The position numbers and the translations under genes were made by a program. A model generated the notes under the pieces. The model did no database searches and was not told the DNA's origin. It saw only the letters and a program-made list of their open reading frames with translations. From assembly GCA_040882255.1 (NCBI GenBank), contig JBBEBP010000016.1, positions 310,001 to 374,000 of the forward strand: a stretch of 64,000 nucleotides of DNA. Reading direction: 5' to 3'. The DNA comes from PWQG01 sp040882255. Its GTDB lineage: Bacteria; Pseudomonadota; Gammaproteobacteria; Pseudomonadales; Pseudohongiellaceae. This document shows positions 44,775 through 53,841 of the stretch, piece after piece (position 1 is the stretch's first letter; each line of letters starts with the position of its first letter).

Positions 44775-45657
44775 GCCACGGAGCGGCCGCGCACTGGCAG
44801 TAATTTTTCTTACCGTCATGGTGAGCAGTTTCGCCCATTGCCCGGCCGCACAGACCATGGCCACCGATGACCGTGAAGAGACAGTCGTCCTGGACGCGCC
44901 CGCCGCACGCATCATCAGCCTGGCGCCCTCAATGACTGAACTGCTGTTCAGCCTTGGTGCCGGTGAGCGGATTGTCGGCGTCATGGCACACAGTGATTAC
45001 CCTCCGGAGGCAGCGGAGATTCCGGTTGTCGGGCAACACAACGGGCTGGACCTGGAGCGGATTCTGTCATTGCGGCCCGATCTGGTCATAGCCTGGCAGA
45101 GCGGCAACCCGCAAGGCGCCCTGGAACGGCTCGAGGCCATGGGTATCCCTGTCTTTGTGACAGAACCCGAGTCGCTGGAGGACATCGCCCGCCAGGTCGA
45201 CAATCTGGCTGCCCTGACCGGACTCGAAGACACGGGTAGCGCGCTGGCCGGCGATTTCCGCAATGACCTGTCAACCCTGCGTGAACGCCATGCCGGGGCG
45301 GAGCCAGTCCGTGTGTTCTACCAGGTCTGGAACAATCCGCTGATCACCGCTGGCGGTGGAGAGCTGATTGATGACATGATCAGCCTGTGCGGCGGGCACA
45401 ATGTGTTCGGCGATCTGCCGGTGGGGCCCAAGGTCAGCGTGGAGTCCGTACTGCAGCGCCGGCCGGACGTCATCGTGGGCAGTGGCGTGGACGGGGAACG
45501 CCCTGCCTGGCTCGATGAATGGCAGCAGTGGAAGCGGTTGCCGGCAGTTCAATCAGACCATGTGTACCATATAGAGCCGGATATCATTCAGCGCCACAGC
45601 CTGCGCGCCCTGGACGGCGCAGGCCGGCTGTGCGAGCTGATCAACCGGGCCCGATAA
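44728..45657 (+). CDS. btuF: Cobalamin-type ABC transporter substrate-binding protein (BtuF-like)
   Basis: This 309-aa helical-backbone (class III) periplasmic binding protein has an N-terminal signal (about residues 20-42, ending PAAQ). RIISLAPSMTELLFSLGAGERIVGVMAHSDYPPEA is the typical BtuF opening, followed by LRPDLVIAW and PDVIVGSG in the C-terminal lobe. BtuF delivers vitamin B12 to BtuCD. The permease and ATPase are not in this window. Two in-frame ATGs (44728 and 44740) lie inside cobO; the choice is uncertain. The gene overlaps cobO by 47 nt. Confidence 0.85.
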   Translation: MHSIMASVYRKALTTEPRSGRALAVIFLTVMVSSFAHCPAAQTMATDDREETVVLDAPAARIISLAPSMTELLFSLGAGERIVGVMAHSDYPPEAAEIPVVGQHNGLDLERILSLRPDLVIAWQSGNPQGALERLEAMGIPVFVTEPESLEDIARQVDNLAALTGLEDTGSALAGDFRNDLSTLRERHAGAEPVRVFYQVWNNPLITAGGGELIDDMISLCGGHNVFGDLPVGPKVSVESVLQRRPDVIVGSGVDGERPAWLDEWQQWKRLPAVQSDHVYHIEPDIIQRHSLRALDGAGRLCELINRAR

Positions 45658-45674
45658 CAGGATACCACTTGAAC

Positions 45675-46010
45675 ATGACACTCCAGGAACTCAAAGAATT
45701 CCGGCAACGCCTGCTGGCACTACGCGATGAGATCTCGGCCATGGAAGAGGCTGACAACGAAAGCAAACGCCCCGTGGAGCTGGATCAGCCCAGTATCGGC
45801 CGGCTGTCGCGAATGGACGCATTGCAGGCACAGCAGATGGCCCAGGAGACGGCCCGTCGCAGACAGCAACAGCTACAACGGATAGAAGGAGCACTGCGCC
45901 GCATCGACAATGACGACTTCGGCTATTGCGCACTCTGTGAGGAAGAAATTGATCGCAAGCGGCTGAATATTGATCCGACGACCACCCGTTGCATTGACTG
46001 TATGGACTGA
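45675..46010 (+). CDS. DksA/TraR-family C4 zinc-finger protein
   Basis: This 111-aa protein begins with a coiled-coil (MTLQELKEFRQRLLALRDEI) and ends with the DksA/TraR zinc finger: Cys85, Cys88, Cys106 and Cys109 in YCALCEEEIDRKRLNIDP and CIDC. It is shorter than E. coli DksA (151 aa), and the coiled-coil tip does not show a clear DxxDxA motif. Control of RNA polymerase through the secondary channel is therefore possible but not assured. The frame is open to 45519, but the ATG at 45675 fits homologues. Confidence 0.82.
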   Translation: MTLQELKEFRQRLLALRDEISAMEEADNESKRPVELDQPSIGRLSRMDALQAQQMAQETARRRQQQLQRIEGALRRIDNDDFGYCALCEEEIDRKRLNIDPTTTRCIDCMD

Positions 46011-46030
46011 CCCTGGCCCAATGCAGCCTG

Positions 46031-46627
46031 TTACCAGTCGCCGTGCATCAGGTGCCCCATTTTACTGACCTTGGCCGCCAGATAGCTTTCGTTGTGCCTG
46101 TTCAGGCCGGTCTGGATCGGCAGACGCTCCACCACTTCATATCCCAGCGACTCCAGGGCTGATACCTTGCCGGGATTGTTGGTCAGGAGATGCAACCTCC
46201 GCACCCCGAAGTGATCCAGCATCGGCTGACAGATCTCGTACTCGCGGCTGTCCGCAGCAAAACCGAGTTGCTCGTTGGCTTCCACCGTATCCGCGCCCTG
46301 GTCCTGCAGGGAATAGGCCCGGATCTTGTTGAGCAGACCGATACCACGGCCCTCCTGTCGCAGATACAACAGTATCCCGCGCCCGTTGGCGGCAATCTGT
46401 TGCAGGGCGGACTGCAGCTGTGGGCCGCAGTCACACCGCAAGCTAAACAGCGCATCCCCGGTCAGGCATTCGGAGTGGACACGTGCCAGGACGGGTTCAT
46501 CGCCAGAGACATCCCCCATGGTCAGCGCAATATGCTCCTTTCCCGTCACCAGGTCCTCGAAACCGTGTATGGCGAATGGCCCCCACTCGGTCGGTAACGT
46601 CGCGGTCGCGACAAACTGTATTCTCAC
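46031..46627 (-). CDS. ribA: GTP cyclohydrolase II
   Basis: This 198-aa enzyme opens GTP to 2,5-diamino-6-ribosylamino-pyrimidinone phosphate, formate and pyrophosphate, the first step of riboflavin synthesis. The three zinc cysteines are present in HSECLTGDALFSLRCDCG, with the catalytic RQEGRGIGL and the TNNPGKVSALESLGYEV tail. The start is GTG at 46627. It is the last gene of the minus-strand rib cluster and compensates for the degenerate cyclohydrolase domain of RibBA upstream. Confidence 0.95.
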   Translation of the reverse strand: MRIQFVATATLPTEWGPFAIHGFEDLVTGKEHIALTMGDVSGDEPVLARVHSECLTGDALFSLRCDCGPQLQSALQQIAANGRGILLYLRQEGRGIGLLNKIRAYSLQDQGADTVEANEQLGFAADSREYEICQPMLDHFGVRRLHLLTNNPGKVSALESLGYEVVERLPIQTGLNRHNESYLAAKVSKMGHLMHGDW

Positions 46628-46641
46628 TACCCGTCCTCTTG

Positions 46642-47115
46642 TCAGACAATCACTTGAGCGGCCAGTTGCAGGCAGACCAGCGCCATGAGCCCGGCGAGCA
46701 CATCATCCACCATGATCCCGGTACCTCCGCCGACATGCCGGTCCAGCCAGCCGATGGGCCAGGGCTTGACGATATCAAAGAACCGGAACAGCGCAATGGC
46801 GGCAACCAGCCACAGGATTCCCGGCGGTATCAGAATCAGCGTGATCCAGAGTCCGGCAAACTCATCCCAGACGATGCCACCATGATCGTGGACGCCGATA
46901 TCGCGGGCGGTTCTGCCACAGATCCAGACACCGGCCACACAGGCCAGTGCCACAAAGAGCAGATAGTCCGTCAGCGCCATGGACGGCAGCAGCCACCAGA
47001 TCAGCGCTGCCGCCAGCGTTCCTGCCGTACCCGGCGCCTTTGGCGAGACACCGCTACCCAGGCCGAATGCCAGAAAATGTACCGGATTGCGCCACACCGT
47101 CGATGGTGTACTCAT
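46642..47115 (-). CDS. pgpA: Phosphatidylglycerophosphatase A
   Basis: This 157-aa membrane phosphatase removes phosphate from phosphatidylglycerophosphate to give phosphatidylglycerol. Family motifs are GSGVSPKAPGTAGTLAA, IVWDEFAGLWI, RFFDIVKPWPIGWLDR and GTGIMVDDVLAG, with about four hydrophobic segments. It follows thiL by 6 nt, a conserved pair. Confidence 0.94.
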   Translation of the reverse strand: MSTPSTVWRNPVHFLAFGLGSGVSPKAPGTAGTLAAALIWWLLPSMALTDYLLFVALACVAGVWICGRTARDIGVHDHGGIVWDEFAGLWITLILIPPGILWLVAAIALFRFFDIVKPWPIGWLDRHVGGGTGIMVDDVLAGLMALVCLQLAAQVIV

Positions 47116-47121
47116 GTTCTG

Positions 47122-48120
47122 TCACTCTCCACTGAAATGACGATATCCACCCTTGCCCATGTTCCGTGCTGTCCCGTCCGGCCCCAGCCAGCGCAGACCC
47201 GGTTCCGCATCAACACAGCCGATGCGATGTACCACTGCGCCAAGATCCTCCAGCAGTGTCTCCACACGATTCCGGCTGACCGCAGGCGCCGTAAAGCACA
47301 GCCCGTAGTCATCGCCTCCGCGCACCGCCAACGGCCAATGCTCCTGTTCCGGTACTGCCTGCCGGAATGCTGCGGACAGCGGCAGACGTCCCAGTTCAAT
47401 CGTGGCGCCGGCGTCGCTGGCATCCAGAATGTGCTGCAGATCAGAGGCCAATCCGTCAGACAGGTCGATCGCTGCACTGGCCAGACCCCGTAACGCCAGG
47501 CCGTGCCGGATCTGCAGCACCGGACTGTAATAGGCTTTCCGCAACGCTGTCACCGTATCGTACGGCAGCCGCTGCACATGCCCCCCGCGCTGATCGAGAA
47601 TAAACGGCAGGGCCGCCGCCGCATCCCCCAGTGTACCGGTAACGTATACATCATCCCCCGGGGCAGCGCCGCTCCTGCGCAGCGCCCTGCCCCGGGGCAC
47701 TTTCCCGTGCACCTGGATGCAGATAGTCAACGGACCACGTGTCACATCACCGCCAACCAGAACACAGGCGCTCTCTTGTGCCACCTCGGCCAGCCCCCGG
47801 CTGAATGCCTCCAGCCATGGCTCGTCGGCTTCCGGCAGCACCAGTCCCAGCGTGAAACAAAGTGGCTCGGCACCCATCGCCGCCAGATCGCTGAGGTTCA
47901 CGCGCAATGCACGCTGACCCAGCAGGCGGGCATCACAATCCGTCGGAAAATGCACACCCTCCACGAGCAGGTCCATGGAGAAAGCCAGCTCATCTGCCGG
48001 ATCCATCCACAACAGCGCGCAGTCGTCGCCGATACCCGCCACAAGCCCGGCGGGCGCTGGTGCCGTCAGGTCCCGGCGCGCGAAATACCGCTGTATCAGT
48101 GCAAACTCATCCAGTGCCAC
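47122..48120 (-). CDS. thiL: Thiamine-monophosphate kinase
   Basis: This 332-aa enzyme phosphorylates thiamine monophosphate to thiamine diphosphate, the active cofactor used, for example, by Dxs in this window. N-terminal GIGDDCALL and DLLVEGVHF contain metal-binding aspartates; NLSDLAAMGAEPL, VGGDVTRGP and AIDLSDGLASDL are typical PurM-like motifs. The GTG start overlaps the nusB end by 14 nt. Confidence 0.94.
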   Translation of the reverse strand: MALDEFALIQRYFARRDLTAPAPAGLVAGIGDDCALLWMDPADELAFSMDLLVEGVHFPTDCDARLLGQRALRVNLSDLAAMGAEPLCFTLGLVLPEADEPWLEAFSRGLAEVAQESACVLVGGDVTRGPLTICIQVHGKVPRGRALRRSGAAPGDDVYVTGTLGDAAAALPFILDQRGGHVQRLPYDTVTALRKAYYSPVLQIRHGLALRGLASAAIDLSDGLASDLQHILDASDAGATIELGRLPLSAAFRQAVPEQEHWPLAVRGGDDYGLCFTAPAVSRNRVETLLEDLGAVVHRIGCVDAEPGLRWLGPDGTARNMGKGGYRHFSGE

Positions 48121-48601
48121 GCTGTTCCGCCGCCCGCAGCGTACCGGCCGCCTTGTCCAGGATACTGTTGATGTACTTGTGACTGTCCGTGGCCCCGTAG
48201 ACCCTGGCCAGCTCCACAGCTTCGTTGATTACGACGCGGTAGGGGACGTCCACCCTCTCGGACAATTCATACAGGCCCAGTCGCAACAGGCAGCGCTCGA
48301 TCGGGTCCAGCTTCCCGACATCACGGTCCAGAATGGGCGCCATCAGCTCATCCAGCCGGGTGGCCTGGCTCACCACACCGGTGAAGATCTCGCGGAAGTA
48401 ATCGCGATCGATCTTCCCCTGATAGTAGGCCAGAAACTCGGCCTGTATGTCGGCAACCGGCGCACCGGCCATATGCCACTGATACAGCGCCTGCAGGATC
48501 ATCCGGCGCGCCTTGTGCCGTTCGGACAAGCGGGTTTTTTTCGCCTTTTCGCCCGGCACTCCGCCATTCGCGTCCTGCGCTCTTTCTGCGTCCTCACTCA
48601 T
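48107..48601 (-). CDS. nusB: Transcription antitermination factor NusB
   Basis: This 164-aa all-helical protein binds boxA RNA with NusE (S10) during rRNA antitermination. RLSERHKARRMILQALYQW is the family start, preceded by a 25-residue hydrophilic extension; LDPIERCLLRLGLYELSE and VVINEAVELARVYGATDSHKYINSILDKAA complete the fold. It is in the usual place between ribH and thiL. Confidence 0.94.
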   Translation of the reverse strand: MSEDAERAQDANGGVPGEKAKKTRLSERHKARRMILQALYQWHMAGAPVADIQAEFLAYYQGKIDRDYFREIFTGVVSQATRLDELMAPILDRDVGKLDPIERCLLRLGLYELSERVDVPYRVVINEAVELARVYGATDSHKYINSILDKAAGTLRAAEQRGTG

Positions 48602-48608
48602 CGTATTC

Positions 48609-49082
48609 TCACTGCTCCAGCCGGCTGATCACACTGAGCATCTCCAGTGCACTCAACGCCGCCTCGGCTCCCTTGTTGCCCGCCTTGGTGCCGGCCCGTT
48701 CGATGGCCTGCTCAATGGTATCCACCGTCAGCACACCGAACGCCACCGGTATTCCGCTGTCCATGCTGACCTGACTCAGCCCCTTGACGCATTCGCCGGC
48801 CACATACTCGAAGTGCGGGGTGCCACCACGGATCACCGCGCCCAGTGCCACCACCGCGTCGTAGTGCCCGGTAGCCACGACCTTGCGGGTCAGCAACGGC
48901 AGCTCCCAGGCGCCCGGGGCGCGGACCACGGTGACCTGTTCCTCGGCCACGCCTTGACGCCGCAGTGCATCGACGGCGCCTTCCAGCAGGCTTTCCACGA
49001 CAAAACTGTTAAACCGGGACACCACCAGCGCATAGCGCCCGGAGGTATGCTGAAAATCACCTTCCACTGTCCTGATGCTCAT
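48609..49082 (-). CDS. ribH: 6,7-dimethyl-8-ribityllumazine synthase
   Basis: This 157-aa enzyme condenses the ribitylaminopyrimidine with 3,4-dihydroxybutanone-4-phosphate. Motifs: ALVVSRFNSFVVESLLEGAV, VRAPGAWELPLLTRK, ALGAVIRGGTPHFEYVAGE and PVAFGVLTVDTIEQAIERAG. Members form 60-mer or decameric shells. It overlaps ribBA by 4 nt and precedes nusB by 7 nt. Confidence 0.95.
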   Translation of the reverse strand: MSIRTVEGDFQHTSGRYALVVSRFNSFVVESLLEGAVDALRRQGVAEEQVTVVRAPGAWELPLLTRKVVATGHYDAVVALGAVIRGGTPHFEYVAGECVKGLSQVSMDSGIPVAFGVLTVDTIEQAIERAGTKAGNKGAEAALSALEMLSVISRLEQ

Positions 49083-50263
49083 GACTGTCTCCTGTCTGCA
49101 CCGCCATTGTCTGACTCGTCGAACTGCACGAATTCCACCACTTCCAGATCAAAGCCCGAGATCGCATTGTAACGGGCCGGATAACTGAGCAGTCGCATTT
49201 TACCAACACCCAGATCACGCAATATCTGTGACCCGGTACCAATGGTGAGATCACTTCCGGCGCGCTGCAGCTGCGAACGCCGGTTCCGGGACGGACTGAG
49301 AATGGTCTGCAGACTTTCGTGGATATTCTCTTCGTATTCCTCGCCGGTCAGTAACACGGCCACGCCACGCCCTTCCCGGGCAATGCGCTCCAGCGCGCGA
49401 CTGAATGACCAGCTCGCGCCACCCGGCGTCAGCACATCGCAGACATCCCGCAGCGTGCTGCCGATGTGCACCCGTACCAGCGTCGGTTCGTCCGGGGTGA
49501 TGTCACCCAGGGTGAAGGCCAGATGGGTGCCGCCCTGGATGGTGTCCTCGAACACATGCAGGCAGAACACGCCGTGCTCGGTGTGTACTTCCTGTGACTC
49601 CTTCCGTATCACCGTCTGCTCATTGGCAAGCCGGTAGTGGATCAGATCCACGATGGTGCCCATCTTGATGCCATGCTGTTCGGCAAAGATCTCGAGGTCG
49701 GCGCGGCGCGCCATGGTGCCATCCTCGTTCATGATCTCCACAATGGCCGCTGCCGGAACATAGCCGGCCATGCGTGCCAGGTCGCAACCCGCCTCGGTAT
49801 GTCCCGCCCGCTGCAGGACACCGCCAGGCTGCGCCATGATCGGAAAGATATGGCCCGGCTGCACGATGTCTTCAGGTCCGGTGTCGCGCGCCACGGCCGC
49901 CTGGATCGTTCGAGCCCGGTCAGCTGCGGAAATACCGGTGGTCACACCGGTTGCGGCTTCGATGGACACCGTGAAATTGGTGTTGTACGGCGTATTGTTG
50001 CTACTCACCATCAGGGGCAGACGCAAGTGCTCGCAGCGTTCCCGTGTCAGGGTCAGGCAGACCAGGCCACGGGCATAACGCGTCATGAAATTGATATCCT
50101 CGGGCCGGATGCGCTCGGCGGCAATCACCAGATCACCCTCGTTCTCGCGGTCCTCGTCATCCATGAGGATGACCATCTTGCCCTGCCTGATATCGTCTAT
50201 GATCTCTTCAATGCTGTGCATTTTCACCGCCAGAATGTCGGTTTGTTCAATGGGTTCGTTCAA
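49079..50263 (-). CDS. ribB: RibBA: DHBP synthase with degenerate GTP cyclohydrolase II domain
   Basis: This is a 394-aa two-domain protein. The N-terminal domain (about residues 15-215) is an intact 3,4-dihydroxy-2-butanone-4-phosphate synthase: DDEDRENEGDLVIAAE, TPYNTNFTVSIEA, GHIFPIMAQPGGVLQRAGHTEA and CDLARMAGY. The C-terminal RibA-like domain (about 218-380) has lost the zinc cysteines: the expected HSECLTGD...CDCG reads HIGSTLRDVCDVLTPGG, and RQEGRGIGL reads LTGEEYEENI. It should therefore make DHBP only. It overlaps ribE and ribH by 4 nt each. Confidence 0.93.
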   Translation of the reverse strand: MNEPIEQTDILAVKMHSIEEIIDDIRQGKMVILMDDEDRENEGDLVIAAERIRPEDINFMTRYARGLVCLTLTRERCEHLRLPLMVSSNNTPYNTNFTVSIEAATGVTTGISAADRARTIQAAVARDTGPEDIVQPGHIFPIMAQPGGVLQRAGHTEAGCDLARMAGYVPAAAIVEIMNEDGTMARRADLEIFAEQHGIKMGTIVDLIHYRLANEQTVIRKESQEVHTEHGVFCLHVFEDTIQGGTHLAFTLGDITPDEPTLVRVHIGSTLRDVCDVLTPGGASWSFSRALERIAREGRGVAVLLTGEEYEENIHESLQTILSPSRNRRSQLQRAGSDLTIGTGSQILRDLGVGKMRLLSYPARYNAISGFDLEVVEFVQFDESDNGGADRRQS

Positions 50264-50937
50264 TGAGAGCCCGGCGCACCGAACCCGTGTTCACTCAGAA
50301 AAGCCGCCGTCAGCCCTCCCTGACCTGCAGCGTCGATACCGCCTGTCTCGCAGGTGATCAATCGTTCCAGGTAGCGGGCGATGACATCTACTTCGAGGTT
50401 CACCGCACAACCCGGACGGTAACTGTGCATGACCGTTGCTGTCTGTGTGTGGGGAATGATGTTGACGCTGAACCGCACTCCTTCCACATCATTCACTGTC
50501 AGGCTGGTCCCGTCGATGCAGATCGAACCCTTGCGGGCCACGTAACGGGCCAGCTCCGGCGGTACCTCGAATACCATGCGTACACTGCCACCTTCCGGCT
50601 CGCTGCTCACCAGCCGGCCCATGCCATCCACATGTCCACTCACCAGATGCCCGCCCAGCCGTGTGCGGGGTGTCAGGGCTTTCTCCAGGTTGACCGGGGA
50701 GCCGTAGCGCAAGTCCTCCAGCGTCGTCAGGCGCAGTGTCTCGCCGGAAACGTCCGCATCGAACCAGGGAGGGGCGAAGTCTGTCACGGTCAGGCAGACG
50801 CCGTTCACGGCAATGCTGTCGCCGGTGCGGACATCGGAAAAATCCAGCGCCTCACTGCTCACACGCAGCCGGTGTTCGCCACTCTCGGGCCGGATCGACT
50901 CCACCCGGCCCAGTGCTTCAATAATACCTGTGAACAT
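50260..50937 (-). CDS. ribE: Riboflavin synthase alpha subunit
   Basis: This 225-aa enzyme dismutates two 6,7-dimethyl-8-ribityllumazine molecules into riboflavin and a recyclable pyrimidine. The two homologous lumazine-binding repeats are visible: MFTGIIEALGRVESI...GDSIAVNGVCLTVTDF (about residues 1-97) and LGGHLVSGHVDGMGRL...GSICIDGTSLTVNDVEG (about 98-195). The C-terminal extension of about 25 residues is longer than usual. It sits between ribD and ribBA. Confidence 0.95.
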   Translation of the reverse strand: MFTGIIEALGRVESIRPESGEHRLRVSSEALDFSDVRTGDSIAVNGVCLTVTDFAPPWFDADVSGETLRLTTLEDLRYGSPVNLEKALTPRTRLGGHLVSGHVDGMGRLVSSEPEGGSVRMVFEVPPELARYVARKGSICIDGTSLTVNDVEGVRFSVNIIPHTQTATVMHSYRPGCAVNLEVDVIARYLERLITCETGGIDAAGQGGLTAAFLSEHGFGAPGSH

Positions 50938-50948
50938 GGTTTTTCCGT

Positions 50949-52136
50949 TTACTCCCCTGCTCCGACCAGCGGACTACCGGCAATGCTTTCCACTGCCGCC
51001 ACAATACGGCAATCATCGCCCAGCCGGTCCATTTCGCGGATACGCAACGCGACCTGATCCGCCATCAACTGCATACCGGGCAGATGCAGCAACGGCATCG
51101 CATCGCTGCCCAGGAACCGTGGCCCGATGTAGATGACCACTTCGTCCACCAGTCCGGCCTGCACCATGGCCCCGCTGAGGGTCGGCCCGGCCTCCAGCAA
51201 CACCTCATTGCATTCAAACTCGTCCGCCAACAGACGCAGCGCCTGCTGCGGCGCCACACGCCCGCCGCCGGCCTCGCCACCGGCCTCCCTGATCATCGCG
51301 GCGTTGTCCGCGAACCGGGCGAGCTGGTGCTCGTGAGGCCCCGCTACCAGGAACAGGACCTGCCCCGGCAGACCAATGATACGCGAGTCCGGCGGCGTCC
51401 GCAGTGACGAATCCATCACGGCCCGCAGCGGTTGACGCCGGGCCAGCCGTGCCGCGTCCGGGCGGTCAATCTGTTCCGCACGCACGTTCAGGGAAGGGTT
51501 GTCGGCGATCACCGTATTGACACCGGTCAGCACCGCGCAGCTGCGCGCGCGCAGTAGCTGCACATCGGCCCTGGCCATCGGCCCGGTGATCCACTGGCTC
51601 TCCCCGGACGCCATGGCCGTTCGCCCGTCCAGGCTCATCGCCACCTTGCAGCGCAACCACGGCAACCCGTATTGCATACGCTTGATGAATCCCGGGTTCA
51701 GCGCCCGCGCCTGCTCTTCGAAAACCGGACCGCGTACCCGCACACCGGCATCACGCAGCGCCTGCAGACCACTGCCGGATACGGCGGGATTCGGGTCTTC
51801 CATCCCGTAGACCACCTCGGCCACACCGGCATCGATCAGAGCGTTGGTGCAGGGTGGCGTTCTGCCACTCACACAACATGGCTCCAGCGTCACATACGCC
51901 GTGGCGCCGCGCGCACGCGTACCCGCCTGACTCAGGGCGTTCGCTTCGGCATGGGGCTCGCCCGCCTGCTCATGCCAGCCTTCCCCCACCAGCTCACCGT
52001 CGCTGATCAGCACACAGCCGACCCGCGGATTGGGCGTCGCTGTCAACACACGGGACGCCAGTGCCAGCGCACGTTGCATCGCCTCGCGGTCCGCGTCCGT
52101 CATACCTGTATTCGTGGAGGTCATCAGGTCATTCAT
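50949..52136 (-). CDS. ribD: Bifunctional diaminohydroxyphosphoribosylaminopyrimidine deaminase/reductase
   Basis: This 395-aa two-domain riboflavin enzyme deaminates and then reduces the pyrimidine intermediate. The deaminase domain has the zinc-binding PHAEANAL and EPCCVSGRTPPC, with TPNPRVGCVL near the N-terminus. The reductase domain has RCKVAMSLDGRTAMASGESQWITG and EAGPTLSGAMVQAGLVDE. The start is uncertain: ATGs at 52136, 52124 and 52103 are in frame and the first two overlap or abut the nrdR stop, so translation is probably coupled. Confidence 0.93.
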   Translation of the reverse strand: MNDLMTSTNTGMTDADREAMQRALALASRVLTATPNPRVGCVLISDGELVGEGWHEQAGEPHAEANALSQAGTRARGATAYVTLEPCCVSGRTPPCTNALIDAGVAEVVYGMEDPNPAVSGSGLQALRDAGVRVRGPVFEEQARALNPGFIKRMQYGLPWLRCKVAMSLDGRTAMASGESQWITGPMARADVQLLRARSCAVLTGVNTVIADNPSLNVRAEQIDRPDAARLARRQPLRAVMDSSLRTPPDSRIIGLPGQVLFLVAGPHEHQLARFADNAAMIREAGGEAGGGRVAPQQALRLLADEFECNEVLLEAGPTLSGAMVQAGLVDEVVIYIGPRFLGSDAMPLLHLPGMQLMADQVALRIREMDRLGDDCRIVAAVESIAGSPLVGAGE

Positions 52137-52581
52137 TGGACAGGCGGTCGATTTCTGCCCGAAATTCATTGAGGTCCTTGAAACTGCGGTATACCGAGGC
52201 GAAGCGCACGAAGGCCACCTCGTCCAGCCCGCGCAGCTCCTTCATCACTTCTTCCCCGACCGCACGGGAAGAGATCTCCCGCTCGCCGCTGGCGCGCAGG
52301 CTATGCTTGATCCGATTGATCGCCTCGTCGACTTTTTCAATATTGACCGGTCGTTTTTCCAGCGCTTTCATCAATCCGGCATGCAGCTTGTTTTCATCGA
52401 AAGGTTCACGCACGCCGTTCTGCTTGATGATGCGCGGCATCACCAGCTCTGCTGCCTCGTAGGTGGTGAAGCGCTCCGCGCAGGTCACGCACTCGCGACG
52501 GCGCCGGATCTGGTCACCCTCGGCCACCAGCCGGGAATCGATCACCCGGGTGTCCAGCGCCCCACAGAACGGACAATGCAT
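52129..52581 (-). CDS. nrdR: Transcriptional repressor NrdR
   Basis: This 150-aa regulator represses ribonucleotide reductase genes in response to dATP/ATP through an ATP-cone. The N-terminal zinc ribbon is CPFC...CVTC (residues 3-36, MHCPFCGALDTRVIDSR, RRRECVTCAERF). The ATP-cone begins at MPRIIKQNGVREPFDENKL. It is located between glyA and ribD, as in many gammaproteobacteria. Its target nrd boxes are not expected here, and I see none. Confidence 0.96.
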   Translation of the reverse strand: MHCPFCGALDTRVIDSRLVAEGDQIRRRRECVTCAERFTTYEAAELVMPRIIKQNGVREPFDENKLHAGLMKALEKRPVNIEKVDEAINRIKHSLRASGEREISSRAVGEEVMKELRGLDEVAFVRFASVYRSFKDLNEFRAEIDRLSNE

Positions 52582-52587
52582 CAGCGA

Positions 52588-53841
52588 TCACCTGTAGACA
52601 GGGAAACGGGCACACAGTGCCAGTACCTGTTCCTTGACACGCGCGATGGTTTCTTCATTGTCGATATCATCCAGAATGTCACACATCCATTCGCTCAACC
52701 GGGCAGCCTCCTCTTCAGCGAAACCGCGCCGCGTGATGGCCGGCGAACCGATGCGCAGGCCGCTGGTCACAAAGGGTGAGCGCGGATCATTCGGTACGGC
52801 ATTCTTGTTGACCGTGATGTTGGCCCGGCCCAGGGCGGCATCCGCATCCTTGCCGGTCATATCCTGTCGGATCAGACTGAGCAGGAACAGGTGATCGTCC
52901 GTGCCACCCGACACCACCTCGAAGCCTCGTGCGATGAAGCCTTCCGCCATTACGCGGGCGTTGCTGATCACCTGTTGCTGATACTCCCTGAACTCCTCAC
53001 TCATGGCTTCCAGAAAGCAGACCGCCTTGCCGGCGATGACATGCATCAGGGGACCACCCTGGTTTTCAGGGAATACCGCAAAGTTGAGCTTCTTCTCCAG
53101 GTCGGGATTGGACTTCGCCAGTATGATGCCGCCACGCGGACCACCCAGGGTCTTGTGCGTAGTCGTGGTGGTCACGTCGGCGACTTGAACCGGACTGGGA
53201 TAGACCCCGGCGGCGACCAGACCGGCCACATGCGCCATATCCACCAGCAGCCAGGCACCCACCGAGTCGGCGATCTCGCGGAAACGCTGCCAGTCCACGA
53301 CCCGGGAGTAAGCGGAGAAACCGGCGACGATCATTTTCGGCTGGTGCTCCTTCGCCAGGGCCTGAACCTGATCGTAGTCGATCTCACCGGTTTCATTGTT
53401 CAGACCATACTGCACCGCGTTATACAGGCGGCCGGAGAAGCTGACGCTGGCCCCGTGGGTCAGGTGTCCACCATCGGCGAGGCTCATGCCAAGCACCGTA
53501 TCACCCGGCTTCAGCAAGGCCGAGTAAACGGCTGCATTGGCCTGTGAACCCGAGTGGGGTTGCACATTGGCGTAGTCAGCGCCGAACAGCTTTTTTGCCC
53601 GCTCGATCGCCAGGTTCTCGACCACATCCACATGCTCGCAGCCGCCGTAATAGCGCTTGCCCGGATACCCTTCAGCATACTTGTTGGTCAGCACGCTGCC
53701 CTGGGCCTCCATGACCCGGGGGCTGGTATAGTTTTCGGAGGCGATCAGTTCGATGTGCTCTTCCTGACGTGTGCGCTCGCCCTCGATGGCAGCCTGCAGT
53801 TCGGGATCAAACCCGTCGATGGTCATATCACGGCTAAACAT
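52588..53841 (-). CDS. glyA: Serine hydroxymethyltransferase
   Basis: This 417-aa PLP enzyme interconverts serine and glycine while charging tetrahydrofolate with a one-carbon unit. The PLP lysine is Lys230 in TTTTHKTLGGPRGG. EHIELIASENYTSPRVMEAQGS and NKYAEGYPGKRYYGGCEHVD are the family N-terminal motifs. It heads the minus-strand cluster that continues through nrdR and the rib genes to ribA. Confidence 0.97.
   Translation of the reverse strand: MFSRDMTIDGFDPELQAAIEGERTRQEEHIELIASENYTSPRVMEAQGSVLTNKYAEGYPGKRYYGGCEHVDVVENLAIERAKKLFGADYANVQPHSGSQANAAVYSALLKPGDTVLGMSLADGGHLTHGASVSFSGRLYNAVQYGLNNETGEIDYDQVQALAKEHQPKMIVAGFSAYSRVVDWQRFREIADSVGAWLLVDMAHVAGLVAAGVYPSPVQVADVTTTTTHKTLGGPRGGIILAKSNPDLEKKLNFAVFPENQGGPLMHVIAGKAVCFLEAMSEEFREYQQQVISNARVMAEGFIARGFEVVSGGTDDHLFLLSLIRQDMTGKDADAALGRANITVNKNAVPNDPRSPFVTSGLRIGSPAITRRGFAEEEAARLSEWMCDILDDIDNEETIARVKEQVLALCARFPVYR

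Noticed and set aside
49079..52581. FMN riboswitch ahead of the riboflavin genes
   Set aside because: The rib genes overlap each other and nrdR, leaving no leader for an RFN element, and none of its conserved segments is seen in the glyA leader either.
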